A DNA stretch of 64,000 nt from Tepidiphilus olei (GCF_006980705.1 NZ_SBHO01000001.1:310001-374000); one strand, 5' to 3'. Shown: positions 28,068 to 38,120, counted from the stretch's first letter. Notes: generated by a model not told the origin, from the sequence alone. A program made the numbers and translations.

Positions 28068-28679
28068 ATGGCAGAAATTTTCCTCTCACAGGAGGTCGTC
28101 TTGACGAAGACGGCCGAAGGGCTCGAGGAAATCGAGCGACGTAGCCGCGGTGTTCCGGCGCGGCTACGTCGCATCCTGATTTTGTGCGATGGACGACGTC
28201 CCTTGGGCGATATCGCCTCGATACTGGGGCCCAATGCATATTCCTCGGCGCTCGAACTCATCGATCAAGGGCTTTTGGCGGTCTCGGTTGCCTCGGCGCG
28301 TTATCCGCCACCTGCTTCGCGGGACGCTGTGACCAGTGAGGCTGGCGACGAACCTGCCGATGTACGAGGAGGCAACGAGCACCATGGCAATGCGACTCCG
28401 TCGCGCAATCGGCGACGTTCCGTCGCCATGGCACGAATGTATATGTTCGATATGGTGCATCGGCTACTCGGGGATCAGGAAGAAGTGGCTAGAGCCTATC
28501 TGCGAGAGGCTCGCTCTCCGGAATCGTTGTTGGACGCATTTCATGAATGTCTCTTCCTGATCGAAGAGATCAGCGGCAAAGAAATGGCGGCCAAAGTGGC
28601 CACCCGATTGTTGGAGATGGTGCCGGAGGAAATGATACGGCCTTTGTCTTGCCGTACCGATCTAGAACGGCAAAGATAA
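28068..28679 (+). CDS. Hypothetical protein, DNA-less winged-helix-like N-terminus
   Basis: A 203-aa soluble protein that I do not recognise as a named family. The N-terminal 75 residues (KTAEGLEEIERRSRGVPARLRRILILCDGRRPLGDIASILGPN...ALELIDQGLLAV) look like the small helical domain found at the start of several betaproteobacterial response-regulator-like hypothetical proteins. A polar linker is followed by a helical C-terminal domain (MFDMVHRLLGDQEEVARAYLREARSPESLLDAFHECLFLIEEI). No signal peptide or membrane segment. It is isolated between pseudogenes, yet intact. Confidence 0.7.
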   Translation: MAEIFLSQEVVLTKTAEGLEEIERRSRGVPARLRRILILCDGRRPLGDIASILGPNAYSSALELIDQGLLAVSVASARYPPPASRDAVTSEAGDEPADVRGGNEHHGNATPSRNRRRSVAMARMYMFDMVHRLLGDQEEVARAYLREARSPESLLDAFHECLFLIEEISGKEMAAKVATRLLEMVPEEMIRPLSCRTDLERQR

Positions 28680-29388
28680 ACCCATGGTCTTTCGCGGGTT
28701 GGTCGATCACTTTCCCGTGATCTTCCCGCCCGGTGGCGTTCTCTGGGGTTCAGGCCGTCGCCTATAATCCCCGTCTCGCCTTCTTCACTCACCCCATGAC
28801 CGCGCCCACCTGGCTTGCCCCGCTCCTGATCCGCAAGATGCTGGTCTGCATCTGTACCGGTTTTGCCCCCGGGGCTGCCGCTCTACCTGCTCGTCAATCT
28901 GCTGTCTTCCTGGTTGCGCAGCGAAGACGTCGATCTGAAGATCATAGGCTTCTTCGCCCTGATCCAGTTTCCCTGCACCTGGAGATTCCTCTGCTCGCCC
29001 CTGTTGGACCGGTTTGCGCCCCCGTTCCGCCGGCAGCGCGACCGGATGCTGATCACCCAGATCGACCTTTTATCGTGCATCGGCAGCCCGAGCGGGTTCG
29101 ATCCGCGGCCGAGGCGGAACTGGGTCTGGGTTGAGTGGAGGTCTTTTTTCTGCTGCGTGGCGCTGGCCGTGTAGGGGATGCTCTTACTTCGACGGGTCGC
29201 GCCTTGACGTCGTCGTTTGCCCGTTTCCGCATGATGAGGCAGCAGTTGATTTCCCAAACCCAGGTTGCCGATGCGGGGTACAATGAAAAACAAAATCTCT
29301 ATTCATTACTCTAAGTGCATTCTCGATTTCATTGGCGTGAACTTGCCGGAAGGTGCGCATGAACCGGAGAATAGATCAAGGATAGATC
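28680..29388. other. Decayed region without an intact gene
   Basis: It holds an ampG fragment (28796-29080) and, after it, about 300 bp in which I recognise nothing. An unbroken plus-strand frame ends in ...MMRQQLISQTQVADAGYNEKQNLYSLL-stop near 29313, which looks like a gene tail, but I cannot name the family. No promoter for the cupin gene at 29389 stood out. Confidence 0.6.
28796..29080 (+). pseudogene. Truncated, frameshifted ampG-like permease
   Basis: AmpG imports anhydromuropeptides for cell-wall recycling. Only the first 90 or so residues remain: TAPTWLAPLLIRKMLVCICTGFAPG in one frame, then LPLYLLVNLLSSWLRSEDVDLKIIGFFALIQFP and SPLLDRFAPPFRRQRDRMLITQI in the next. The shift is explained by one extra base in the C/G run at 28865-28874. 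The protein would end shortly after the second membrane segment. Confidence 0.78.
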
Positions 29389-30057
29389 ATGGAACTGAAC
29401 GCCGATTTTTCCAAGCGCGTAGCCGTTCATGCCGCCGATCTTCCCTGGGTGCCGTCACCGACGCCGGGGGTCGATCGGCGCATGTTGGATCGTATCGGGG
29501 ACGAGGTGGCGCGTGCTACGTCCATCGTTCGTTACGCCCCCAACAGCACTTTCCCGACGCACACTCATGGTGGCGGTGAGGAATTCTTGGTGCTGGAGGG
29601 CGTGTTTGAGGACGAAAGTGGGGCGTACCCGGTCGGGAGTTACGTGCGCAATCCCCCGCAAAGTCGCCACACGCCCGGTTCTCGGTCCGGCTGTATGATT
29701 TTCGTGAAGCTCTGGCAGTTCGACCCTGGCGACCAGGAATTCGTGAGGCTCGACACGAAGATCCTCCCTTACCAGCCTATCGTGGGAACTCCAGGCGTTT
29801 CGTCCAAGACACTTTTCATGCGAGGCAACGAAACCGTGCGGATGCAGCGATGGGCGCCTCATGCCCATGTGCGTTGGGTCGATATCGCCGGCGGCGCCGA
29901 ATTGCTGGTTCTCGACGGCGACTTCGAGGAAAGCGGCGAACGCTTCCGCCGGCTGTCATGGCTGCGGCTGCCGAGTGGCGCCACCCTGGACGCCGTCGCT
30001 GGAGCGCAAGGGACCGAGATCTGGGTGAAAACGGGGCATCTCCCAGCTTCCAGATGA
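29389..30057 (+). CDS. Cupin-domain (ChrR-like) protein
   Basis: A 222-aa soluble protein with two cupin-type halves. The first has the metal motif THTHGGGEEFLVLEG followed by SRHTPGSRSG, like the C-terminal cupin of the ChrR anti-sigma factor. The second (HAHVRWVDIAGGAELLVLDGDF) is partly degenerate. No ASD zinc-binding anti-sigma domain and no adjacent sigma factor is seen, so an anti-sigma role is unlikely. Possibly a metal-dependent sugar/thiol or oxygenase-like cupin; the reaction is unknown. Confidence 0.75.
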   Translation: MELNADFSKRVAVHAADLPWVPSPTPGVDRRMLDRIGDEVARATSIVRYAPNSTFPTHTHGGGEEFLVLEGVFEDESGAYPVGSYVRNPPQSRHTPGSRSGCMIFVKLWQFDPGDQEFVRLDTKILPYQPIVGTPGVSSKTLFMRGNETVRMQRWAPHAHVRWVDIAGGAELLVLDGDFEESGERFRRLSWLRLPSGATLDAVAGAQGTEIWVKTGHLPASR

Positions 30058-30106
30058 CGCCCCGGGTGCAGAGGCAGGGAATCTGTTGCCCCTACAGACG
30101 CTGCGC

Positions 30107-31198
30107 TCAGACGTTGAACAGGAAGTGGATCACGTCGCCGTCCTGCACCACGTACTCCTTGCCCTCGGCGCGCATCTTACCGGCCTCTTTGGCACCGTGT
30201 TCGCCGCCGTAATGAATGAAGTCCTCGTAGGCGATGGTTTGGGCGCGGATGAAGCCGCGCTCGAAGTCGGTGTGGATGACGCCGGCGGCTTGCGGCGCGG
30301 TGGCGCCGACGGGAATGGTCCAGGCGCGTACTTCCTTGACGCCGGCGGTGAAGTAGGTCTGCAAACCGAGGAGCCGGTAGGCGGCGCGAATGAGCCGGTT
30401 CAGGCCAGGTTCCTCCAGCCCCATCTCGGCAAGGAAGGCTTGTTTGTCCTCGTCGTCGAGCTCGGCGATCTCGGATTCGATCGCGGCGCAGATGGGAACG
30501 ACTTCGGCCCCCTCGGCGGCGGCGTGCTCACGCACGGCTTCGAGCAGGGGGTTGTCGGCGAAACCGCTCTCGCTCACGTTCGCGGCATAGAGCACGGGCT
30601 TGGCGGTGAGCAGAAAGAGGGGTTTGAGGAGCGCCCGCTCTTCCTTGGTGAGCGCGAGCGCCCGCACCGGTTTGCCGGCGTCGAGCTGGGCGTAGGCGCG
30701 TTCGAGTACGGCCACCAGCGCCTTGGCGTCCTTGTCCCCGGCCTGTGCCGGCTTGCGCCAGCGGGTGAGCGCCTTTTCCACCGTGGCGAGATCGGCGAGC
30801 GCGAGCTCGGTGTCGATCACCTCGATGTCGCGCAAGGGATCGACGCCGCCGGCGACGTGCACCACGTTGGGATCCTCGAAACAACGCACGACGTGCACGA
30901 TGGCGTCGGTCTCGCGGATGTTGGCGAGGAACTGATTGCCCAGCCCCTCGCCCTTGCTCGCGCCGGCCACCAGTCCGGCGATGTCGACGAATTCGACGAT
31001 GGCCGGGACGATGCGCTGGGGCTGTACGATGCGGGCGAGTTCGGCTAGGCGCGGGTCGGGGACTTCGACCACGCCCACGTTGGGTTCGATGGTGCAGAAG
31101 GGGTAGTTGGCCGCTTCGATCCCCGCTTTGGTAAGCGCGTTGAAGAGGGTGGATTTGCCGACGTTGGGTAGTCCGACGATGCCACAGCGCAGACTCAT
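30107..31198 (-). CDS. ychF: Redox/ribosome-associated ATPase YchF (OLA1 family)
   Basis: A 363-aa P-loop protein of the Obg-related family that hydrolyses ATP rather than GTP and binds ribosomes. Walker A is [11 protein letters not shown], switch II is [20 protein letters not shown], and the altered specificity motif NVSE replaces NKXD. A TGS domain forms the C-terminus, ending FLFNV. ATG 31198 overlaps the pth stop, the usual pth-ychF pairing. Confidence 0.97.
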   Translation of the reverse strand: MSLRCGIVGLPNVGKSTLFNALTKAGIEAANYPFCTIEPNVGVVEVPDPRLAELARIVQPQRIVPAIVEFVDIAGLVAGASKGEGLGNQFLANIRETDAIVHVVRCFEDPNVVHVAGGVDPLRDIEVIDTELALADLATVEKALTRWRKPAQAGDKDAKALVAVLERAYAQLDAGKPVRALALTKEERALLKPLFLLTAKPVLYAANVSESGFADNPLLEAVREHAAAEGAEVVPICAAIESEIAELDDEDKQAFLAEMGLEEPGLNRLIRAAYRLLGLQTYFTAGVKEVRAWTIPVGATAPQAAGVIHTDFERGFIRAQTIAYEDFIHYGGEHGAKEAGKMRAEGKEYVVQDGDVIHFLFNV

Positions 31199-31818
31199 GA
31201 CTTCACTTCCTTGTCCGTTGGGCCGCTCTTGGGCGGTTTGGGTTTGGCGTTGATGCGCCCCATGGCGCGTTCCCACTGCCCGGCGGCGATGTCGTGCCAG
31301 GCGGCGAGCGCGCGCTCGATGGCCTCCTCGATCGCCTCGCGCTCTTCGGCGCGGGGGGGCTTGAGTACGTAGTGGATCACTGCGTCGCGCTGCCCCGGGT
31401 GGCCGATCCCTAGGCGCAAACGCCAGAAATGGTCAGTGCCGAGCGCTGCTTGGATGTCTTTGAGGCCGTTGTGGCCGGCGTGGCTGCCGCCGAACTTGAG
31501 GCGCACCTGCCCGGGGGGGAGGTCCAGTTCATCGTGGACCACGAGGATCGCTTCGGGTTCGATGCGAAAGAAGCGCGCGAGTGTTCCCACCGCCAGCCCG
31601 CTGCGGTTCATATAGGTGGTGGGCAGCAACAGCCGCAGCTCACCCGCGCGGCCGACGAGGCCGTGAAATCGACTCTCGGGGGCGAGCGTGATGCCGAGCC
31701 GCTCGGCGAGCCGCTCACAAAACCAAAACCCGGCATTGTGCCGGGTCTGGGCGTATTCGGCCCCGGGGTTGCCGAGGCCGACCACGAGGCGCGGTGAGGC
31801 GGTAGGGAGTCGCGTCAT
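31195..31818 (-). CDS. pth: Peptidyl-tRNA hydrolase
   Basis: Frees tRNA from prematurely released peptidyl-tRNA (207 aa). Conserved residues are present: [14 protein letters not shown] with the catalytic histidine, YMNRSG, and [10 protein letters not shown] with the aspartate. It lies between rplY and ychF with a 4-bp overlap with ychF. The C-terminus is slightly longer and basic (KPKPPKSGP). Confidence 0.97.
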   Translation of the reverse strand: MTRLPTASPRLVVGLGNPGAEYAQTRHNAGFWFCERLAERLGITLAPESRFHGLVGRAGELRLLLPTTYMNRSGLAVGTLARFFRIEPEAILVVHDELDLPPGQVRLKFGGSHAGHNGLKDIQAALGTDHFWRLRLGIGHPGQRDAVIHYVLKPPRAEEREAIEEAIERALAAWHDIAAGQWERAMGRINAKPKPPKSGPTDKEVKS

Positions 31819-31838
31819 CGCCGGGTTGTCTGCCTCAT

Positions 31839-32444
31839 TCAGCTTTCGGTGGTTTCGCCGCCCTCAGGCCCACTTTCGCCGCGCACCTTGAGCGCCGTGG
31901 CCACGACCGGATCGCCTTCGCCGTGGTGTACGGCTTCAACGCCGGGGGGGAGTTCGAGCTGCGACAGGTGCAAGGATTGTTCGGGCTGCATATTGGAGAG
32001 GTCGACGGTGATGTATTCGGGCAGATCCTTGGGCAGGCAGCGTACCTCGATTTCGGTGAGTACGTGGCTGATGATGCAGCCGCCGAGCTTGACGGCGGGG
32101 CTGTTCTCACCGCCGACGAAGTGCAGCGGCACGTTGAGGTGAATCTTCTCGCCGGCCGAGACGCGCTGGAAATCGACGTGCAGCACGAGCGGTTTGTAGG
32201 CGTGCCATTGAGTATCGCGCAGCAGGACGCTCTCGCGCTCGCCGTCGATCTCGAGCGTCAGGATCGAGGCGTGGAAGGCCTCGTTGTTGAGCTGGTGGTA
32301 GAGCTCGTTGTGATCGAGGGTGATCGGTTGGGGGGGCTTGTCGCCACCATAGACGATTCCGGGCACGCGGCCGGCACGACGCAGGCGGCGGCTCGCACGC
32401 GATCCCTGCTCGGTTCTCCGGCTGGCTTTCACGGTGATTTGCAT
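31839..32444 (-). CDS. rplY: 50S ribosomal protein L25 (Ctc form)
   Basis: Binds 5S rRNA. At 201 aa it is the two-domain Ctc type rather than the short E. coli L25, with the N-terminal [19 protein letters not shown] segment and the C-terminal TL5 domain ([21 protein letters not shown]). It sits between prs and pth. Confidence 0.96.
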   Translation of the reverse strand: MQITVKASRRTEQGSRASRRLRRAGRVPGIVYGGDKPPQPITLDHNELYHQLNNEAFHASILTLEIDGERESVLLRDTQWHAYKPLVLHVDFQRVSAGEKIHLNVPLHFVGGENSPAVKLGGCIISHVLTEIEVRCLPKDLPEYITVDLSNMQPEQSLHLSQLELPPGVEAVHHGEGDPVVATALKVRGESGPEGGETTES

Positions 32445-32498
32445 GAGGAGTTCTCCTTACGGTTGCTGGGTGCCGCCCGCGACCAGGCGGCGTAAACT

Positions 32499-32518
32499 CC
32501 CGACGCTCGCGCGTCGGG
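32499..32518 (-). terminator. Hairpin between prs and rplY, weak terminator or attenuator
   Basis: CCCGACGC / GCGTCGGG form a perfect 8-bp stem with a TCGC loop. On the coding strand it is followed by AGTTTACG, a poor T-tract, so read-through into rplY is likely. Confidence 0.45.
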
Positions 32519-32532
32519 GAAAATTAGAGCGC

Positions 32533-33483
<951 letters not shown>

Positions 33484-33509
33484 GCGTATTCTCCGCACCC
33501 GAGTCCGTC

Positions 33510-33531
33510 TTCACGGGACCAGACCCGTGAA
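33510..33531 (-). other. Stem-loop in the prs leader
   Basis: TTCACGGG / CCCGTGAA pair perfectly (8 bp) around a six-base loop, about 27 nt upstream of the prs start and right after a first hairpin. It may be a leader structure or RNA processing site; no riboswitch family is recognised. Confidence 0.45.
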
Positions 33532-33539
33532 AGTCGAAA

Positions 33540-33564
33540 CGGGCAGGCGATGCTTGCCTGCCCG
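33540..33564 (-). terminator. Stem-loop after tRNA-Gln
   Basis: A 9-bp perfect stem (CGGGCAGGC / GCCTGCCCG) with a seven-base loop lies 6 nt beyond the tRNA 3' end. TTTCGACTTTC follows on the coding strand, a moderate T-tract. It may terminate partly or define the tRNA 3' processing boundary. Confidence 0.55.
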
Positions 33565-33570
33565 TCGTGT

Positions 33571-33647
33571 TGGCTGGGGAGGAAGGATTCGAACCCTCGA
33601 ATGCCGGAATCAAAATCCGGTGCCTTGACCAGCTTGGCGACTCCCCA
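33571..33647 (-). tRNA. tRNA-Gln (anticodon TTG)
   Basis: A complete cloverleaf of 77 nt including an encoded CCA. The acceptor stem is TGGGGAG paired with CTCCCCA, the T-arm is GGGTTCGAATCC, and the anticodon stem CCGGA/TCCGG flanks the loop TTTTGAT, which puts TTG at positions 34-36. It lies between ispE and prs on the same strand, the typical betaproteobacterial location, and is probably cotranscribed. Confidence 0.97.
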
Positions 33648-33669
33648 AGTAACCGGTTCGCAGCGGCGC

Positions 33670-34512
33670 TCAGATCCAATCATGGAGTGGATGGCGATGC
33701 AGGGTTCGCACGACCTTCGGCTGCCAGCCCGAAGGCACTTCGGCGGCGATGCGCTCGGCCTCGGAGGGCTCCGCGAATTCGGCGAACACGCAACTGCCCG
33801 ACCCACTCATCCTGGCCGCTCCGGCATGCCGGGCGAGCCATTCCAGCGCCGCATCGACTTCCGGAAACAGCTCTCTTACTACTGGTTCGAGATCGTTTCG
33901 CGGAGGCGTCGTTGCGAGAGACGCTATTGTGCCAATGGGGGTATTTCTTGTCAAGCGGGGCGAGGCGAAAACCCGTGATGTAGGGACGTTGACGCCTGGC
34001 CACAGGATCAGGAACCAACGTTCGGGGCCAGGGTACGGGGTGAGGCGCTCGCCGATACCTTCGACGAAGGCGTCTTCGCCGAAGAGGAAGAAAGGAACGT
34101 CGGCGCCGAGCTGCAGGCCGAGTTCCATGAGCTGGGCCCGGGAAAGTCCCCCCTGCCACAAACGGTTGAGGGCAATCAGGGTGGTGGCGGCATCCGAACT
34201 GCCGCCGCCCAGGCCTGCGCCCGTGGGCAGGACTTTGTGCAGGGTGATGTCGACTCCGTAAGGGGTGCCGAGACGCGACTGGAGCAGATGGGCGGCCCGC
34301 AGGGTGAGATCGGCCGATTCCGGTACGCCGGGGAGCTCATGCGTGCGGCGGATGCGTCCGTCGTCGCGGCGCACGAAGTCGAGGGTGTCGCTCCAATCGA
34401 TGAGGCGAAAGTGCGATTGCAGCAGGTGGTAGCCGTCTTTACGCCGACCGACGACGTGCAGGAAGGTGTTGAGCTTGGCCGGGGCCGGACAGCCGCTGAG
34501 CCGCGCGCTCAT
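33670..34512 (-). CDS. ispE: 4-diphosphocytidyl-2-C-methyl-D-erythritol kinase
   Basis: GHMP kinase (280 aa) of the non-mevalonate isoprenoid pathway. The substrate-binding PAPAKLNTFLHVVGRRKDGYH and the ATP-binding loop LPTGAGLGGGSSDAA are intact, with the SGSGSCVFAEF third motif. ATG 34512 overlaps the lolB stop by 4 bp. Confidence 0.96.
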   Translation of the reverse strand: MSARLSGCPAPAKLNTFLHVVGRRKDGYHLLQSHFRLIDWSDTLDFVRRDDGRIRRTHELPGVPESADLTLRAAHLLQSRLGTPYGVDITLHKVLPTGAGLGGGSSDAATTLIALNRLWQGGLSRAQLMELGLQLGADVPFFLFGEDAFVEGIGERLTPYPGPERWFLILWPGVNVPTSRVFASPRLTRNTPIGTIASLATTPPRNDLEPVVRELFPEVDAALEWLARHAGAARMSGSGSCVFAEFAEPSEAERIAAEVPSGWQPKVVRTLHRHPLHDWI

Positions 34513-35273
34513 GATTCGGGGTTCCAGGTGTCGAGGAGCAGGACCAACCGTGCGGCGCCGCGCTCGATCGTCAGGCGCCGGGGACGGGCGTCTTGCCAGG
34601 AGTCGAACGTGACGATCCAACCAGAATGCCAGACGCGCTGGAGTCTGCCCGTCGGGTCGCGTTCGATCCGGTCGGGCGTAGGCCCGGGATGGCCTTGGAT
34701 CCAGGCGGTGAGGGCGGACAGTGGGGGCGGGGCGAATCCGAGGAGCGGTTCGAGGAGCGCAGCGGCGTCGGTTTCCTGGCGTTCGCCATCGGGTGTGCGC
34801 AGGGTGGCTACGCTGGTTTCGAGTGTCAGGATCGCCAAAGTTTGTCCGGTGGGGGAGAGCAGAGTGAGCGTGCTGCGTTTGGGGGCGTGGTCCCAGGAAA
34901 AGGAGGTCGCAAAACGCTGTTGGTCATCTTCGGCGAGCAAGCGGCCGCCGAGGCGGAACGTTTCGCGATATGGAACTTGCGTCGGTGTGGTCGCAGAAGG
35001 GGTGTCGACCGGGGAAGTGGCGCAGCCGCCGACGAGCAGGAGCAGCAAGGGGAGTAGGTAGGCGATGAACCAAGCACGATGGCTGCATGGCGGCGTTCTC
35101 CGATGCTCGAACGTTTGCCCATCGAGGTGATGTGGCTCACAGCCTGCGCTTCGGCTGTCTACCCTTGCAGCCGATCTCGAGGGGCTTTTGCGGCAGCGGC
35201 AAGATAGATCGTTGCAGTACAGGGGACGCCTGGCGAGGATTTTGCTGCCGACGAATTTTTCACGAGGGATCAT
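34509..35273 (-). CDS. lolB: Outer-membrane lipoprotein insertion protein LolB (start uncertain)
   Basis: LolB receives lipoproteins from LolA and places them in the outer membrane. The lipoprotein signal YLLPLLLLLVGGC, the FRLGGRLLAEDDQQRFATSFSWDH segment and the C-terminal domain are recognisable, and ispE and a TPR gene are the normal neighbours. The only standard in-frame start is ATG 35273, which overlaps the TPR stop. It leaves a 67-residue Arg/Cys-rich extension before the signal, which would be odd for a lipoprotein. A frameshift between about 35060 and 35140 or a non-standard start may be involved. Confidence 0.8.
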   Translation of the reverse strand: MIPREKFVGSKILARRPLYCNDLSCRCRKSPSRSAARVDSRSAGCEPHHLDGQTFEHRRTPPCSHRAWFIAYLLPLLLLLVGGCATSPVDTPSATTPTQVPYRETFRLGGRLLAEDDQQRFATSFSWDHAPKRSTLTLLSPTGQTLAILTLETSVATLRTPDGERQETDAAALLEPLLGFAPPPLSALTAWIQGHPGPTPDRIERDPTGRLQRVWHSGWIVTFDSWQDARPRRLTIERGAARLVLLLDTWNPES

Positions 35274-36988
35274 CGGTTCCGTTGCTCGAGCCAGCGCCGC
35301 ACGCGTTGTAGCGGCTCGGCATCGGGTGAGCGTGCAGTCGCTTGTTTGAGCAGGGCTTGGGCTTCTTCGTGTCGCCCGAGGACGGTGAGGACTTCGACCA
35401 AATGGGCGGCGATCTCGGGGTCGTACTGGCGTCGGTAGGCGTTTTGCAGCAGGGAAAGCGCTTCTTCGAGCCGCCCCTGGCGATAGCGTAGCCAGCCGAC
35501 GCTGTCGAGGATGAACGGATCGTTGGGAGCGAGCTCGAGCGCCCGGGTGAGCAGGCGTTCGGCTTCGTCGAGGTCGCGGTTGGCATCGGCGAGTAGATAG
35601 CCCAGGGCATTGAGGCCATGGGCATGGTCGGGATATAGCGCGATGAGTTTGCGCAAGTATCCTTCGGCGGATTCGTGTCTTCCGAGCCGTTCCAGAATCA
35701 TGGCATATTCATAGAGCAGATCGGGTTCGTCGCCGAGCTCGGCGATTGCTTCGTCGACCCAGCGACGGGCGTCTTCCAAACGGCCGGCATCTTGTAGCAA
35801 GCGACTCTTGAGCAGAACCTCCGTTGTCGGGTCGAGTACGATCCTCGTCTGGTCGAGCGTTTCGAAGGCGGCGTCGATCTTGCCTTGTTTGGCGAGCGCG
35901 TGCGCGAGCAGGCGCTTGCTTTGGTCTTCGAGGGCGGGGTGGGTGATTTGGCGCAATACGGATTCAGCGCGACGTGGCTGCTTGGCGGTAAGGTAGAGTT
36001 GCGCGAGTTGGAGGCGCAGAAAATCGACGTTGTCTCCGCCTTTGGAAATGACGTGCTCGAGGGCGGAGATGGCGCGGTCGAGGTGGCCGGTGCGTTCGGC
36101 CATCAATGCCACGGCCTGGAGCAATTGCGCATCGTCAGGGGCATTCGCCAGCAGTATTTCGAGGTGTCGTAAGGATTCTTCTTCCCGGCCGGGGGTCACG
36201 GCGAGGTGCTTGGCCAGGGTAAAACGTACGACTCGGGCGTAAGGGTACTCTCGGAGGTAGGTTTCGAGGCGGGCGATTGCCGTATCGGTCTCGCCGAGTT
36301 CGCCAAGGATTTCGGCCCATAGCGCCAGCGCGAGATCCCAGTCGGGACGTAGGGAGAGCGCATGTTCGGCTGCAATGCGTGCCGTGAGGAGGTCGTTGGC
36401 ACGGCGTGCGGCTTCGGCACGGGCGAGTTGCGCTTCGGGGTATTCGAGGTAGGGCGTGGTGGCCAGCTCGATGATACGGCGAGCCATTTCGGGGTCGCCG
36501 AGCTCTTCGAGGGCGGCGTTGAGCCCTAGCAGGTTGTTCGGGAGTTGTTCTGGGTGTCGCCTCAGGATTTCATCCAGTTGGGCCAGGACGGCTTTTTCGC
36601 GTTGGGCGTCGAGCTCGGCCCGCATGCGTTCGAATCGTTCGATGGTCTCGGCGTTCGGTTCCACTTGGCGCCATAGGGTGAGGGCGCGGTTGAGCATTTC
36701 GTTTTGGCGGGTGATGGCGGCGATCTCGGCAGCCCGGCGAGCGAGTTCCGGAGCGCGTGCGTGTTGTGCGGCAAGCAGAAAGGCTTGCGCTGCGCTGCCG
36801 AAGTCTTGTTGCCTCAGTGCGATCTCGCCGATGAGCGTCCAATAGAGGGTTTCGCCGTCCAATCCTTCGGCGGATGACACGATGGGGGGGGCAGTGTCCG
36901 CGGGGGGGTGGGGCGATTGGGCGAGCGCGCAGGCACAGGCCGTGGACAGGCCCAGCGACAGGAGAATACGGCCAAAGCGACGGTTCAT
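35270..36988 (-). CDS. Exported tetratricopeptide-repeat protein
   Basis: A 572-aa protein with a signal peptide (MNRRFGRILLSLGLSTACACALAQ) and many TPR units (for example AAQAFLLAAQHARAPELARRAAEIA and GLNALGYLLADANRDLDEAERLLTRALELAPNDPFILDSVGWLRYRQGRLEEALSLLQNAY). TPR proteins scaffold protein complexes; next to lolB it is a standing but uncharacterised betaproteobacterial neighbour, probably periplasmic. ATG 36988 precedes the signal; the longer open frame upstream is not supported. Confidence 0.88.
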   Translation of the reverse strand: MNRRFGRILLSLGLSTACACALAQSPHPPADTAPPIVSSAEGLDGETLYWTLIGEIALRQQDFGSAAQAFLLAAQHARAPELARRAAEIAAITRQNEMLNRALTLWRQVEPNAETIERFERMRAELDAQREKAVLAQLDEILRRHPEQLPNNLLGLNAALEELGDPEMARRIIELATTPYLEYPEAQLARAEAARRANDLLTARIAAEHALSLRPDWDLALALWAEILGELGETDTAIARLETYLREYPYARVVRFTLAKHLAVTPGREEESLRHLEILLANAPDDAQLLQAVALMAERTGHLDRAISALEHVISKGGDNVDFLRLQLAQLYLTAKQPRRAESVLRQITHPALEDQSKRLLAHALAKQGKIDAAFETLDQTRIVLDPTTEVLLKSRLLQDAGRLEDARRWVDEAIAELGDEPDLLYEYAMILERLGRHESAEGYLRKLIALYPDHAHGLNALGYLLADANRDLDEAERLLTRALELAPNDPFILDSVGWLRYRQGRLEEALSLLQNAYRRQYDPEIAAHLVEVLTVLGRHEEAQALLKQATARSPDAEPLQRVRRWLEQRNR

Positions 36989-37112
36989 GGCATCTCGATG
37001 AGAGGAAGGCCGGATCGAGGAAAGGGCGCGCGACCATGACGCCACTTCCTCTCCCGGTCGACGTTTTCCATAGGATAGCGCAGAAATGGCCGATCCGCGC
37101 TCCCGGCGTCGT

Positions 37113-38099
37113 TCAGCGGGCTGACGACGCCGCGAGCGCCTCATGGAGTGTACGGGCGTTGACTTCGACCAGGTCGAGGTAGGTGGGGGCGGGGCCGGTG
37201 GGCCCGCTGAGGGCATCCGAATAGAGACGTCCGCCCACGGTGAGTCCCGATTCGCGGCGTAGTTGCTCGACGAGGCGGGGATCGGCGACGTTCTCTAGGA
37301 AGGCGACGCGAATGCCCTCGCGTCGTGCGCGATCGGCGAGCGCGGCAAGTGCCTTGGCGCTGAGCTCGCCGTGCGGTACGACGCCCTGGATGCCGATGAG
37401 TTCGAGGCCGTAGGCCCGGGCGAGGTAACGGAAGGCGTCGTGATTGGTGTAGGCGCGGCGTGCGTCGGGAGGAAGGGCGGCAAAGCGTTCGCTCCATTGA
37501 CGCCACAGGGATTCGAGACTATTCGCATATTCAGCGGCGCGTCGCCGGTAGTGGTCGGCGTGCGCGGGATCGCGCTGGGCGAGCGCTTCGGCTAGCGGCG
37601 GCATTGCCTGGGCCACGAGGCGTGGGTCCTGCCAGAAATGGGGGTCGAACTCCCCATGCGCGGGGTGATCGCCTTTATGGTCGTGCGCATCATGACGGTC
37701 GTGGTGGTCGTGACCGTCGTGTAAGGCGACGGCGGACAGGAGGGCCTTTTCGGCGAGCAAGATTTTGCCGAGCAGTAGCAAGTCGTTTTTCTTGCCCGCG
37801 CTACGGGCGAGCCGTTCGACCCAGTCGTCGAACCCCAAATCGATGCCGACGACGAGGGCAGCTTCCTTGATGGCGCGGGTGTCCGAGGGTTTGGGTTGGT
37901 AGCCGTGCGCATCGGCGTCCGGGCCGATCAGGGAGGTGACCTGCACGCGATCGCCGCCCACTTGGCGTATCCAGTCGGCAGCGATGGAAAAAGTGGCGAC
38001 GACGGGCAGAGGGGAACTCGCCTGAACTTTGGGGGCGCGCAGCCCGAGCAGCGGCGCGGTGGCAAGTGCCAGGAGGATGCGGCGGCGGGCAGTAAGCAT
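37113..38099 (-). CDS. znuA: Zinc ABC transporter substrate-binding protein
   Basis: Cluster-9 periplasmic metal-binding protein (328 aa) with an N-terminal signal (MLTARRRILLALATAPLLGLRAPKVQA). A histidine/aspartate-rich loop (HDGHDHHDRHDAHDHKGDHPAHG, about residues 128-150) is typical of zinc rather than manganese binders. Ligand histidines are in DAHGYQPKPSD, FDPHFWQDP and TNHDAFRYLA. Last gene of the zur-znu cluster, 21 bp after znuB. Confidence 0.93.
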   Translation of the reverse strand: MLTARRRILLALATAPLLGLRAPKVQASSPLPVVATFSIAADWIRQVGGDRVQVTSLIGPDADAHGYQPKPSDTRAIKEAALVVGIDLGFDDWVERLARSAGKKNDLLLLGKILLAEKALLSAVALHDGHDHHDRHDAHDHKGDHPAHGEFDPHFWQDPRLVAQAMPPLAEALAQRDPAHADHYRRRAAEYANSLESLWRQWSERFAALPPDARRAYTNHDAFRYLARAYGLELIGIQGVVPHGELSAKALAALADRARREGIRVAFLENVADPRLVEQLRRESGLTVGGRLYSDALSGPTGPAPTYLDLVEVNARTLHEALAASSAR

Positions 38100-38120
38100 G
38101 ATGGGGGAACTCCGATCGGT

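Noticed and set aside
29135-29313. A small functional gene after the ampG fragment
   Set aside because: The open frame has no start codon with a ribosome site and no family match that I can support; left as unassigned decayed sequence.
33484-33570. A riboswitch upstream of prs
   Set aside because: The two hairpins are simple stems without a recognised aptamer core; described only as leader structures.
37677-37730. Repetitive GATCATGACGG-like bases as a possible CRISPR or tandem repeat
   Set aside because: It encodes the histidine/aspartate-rich loop of ZnuA and is irregular in length; coding explains it.
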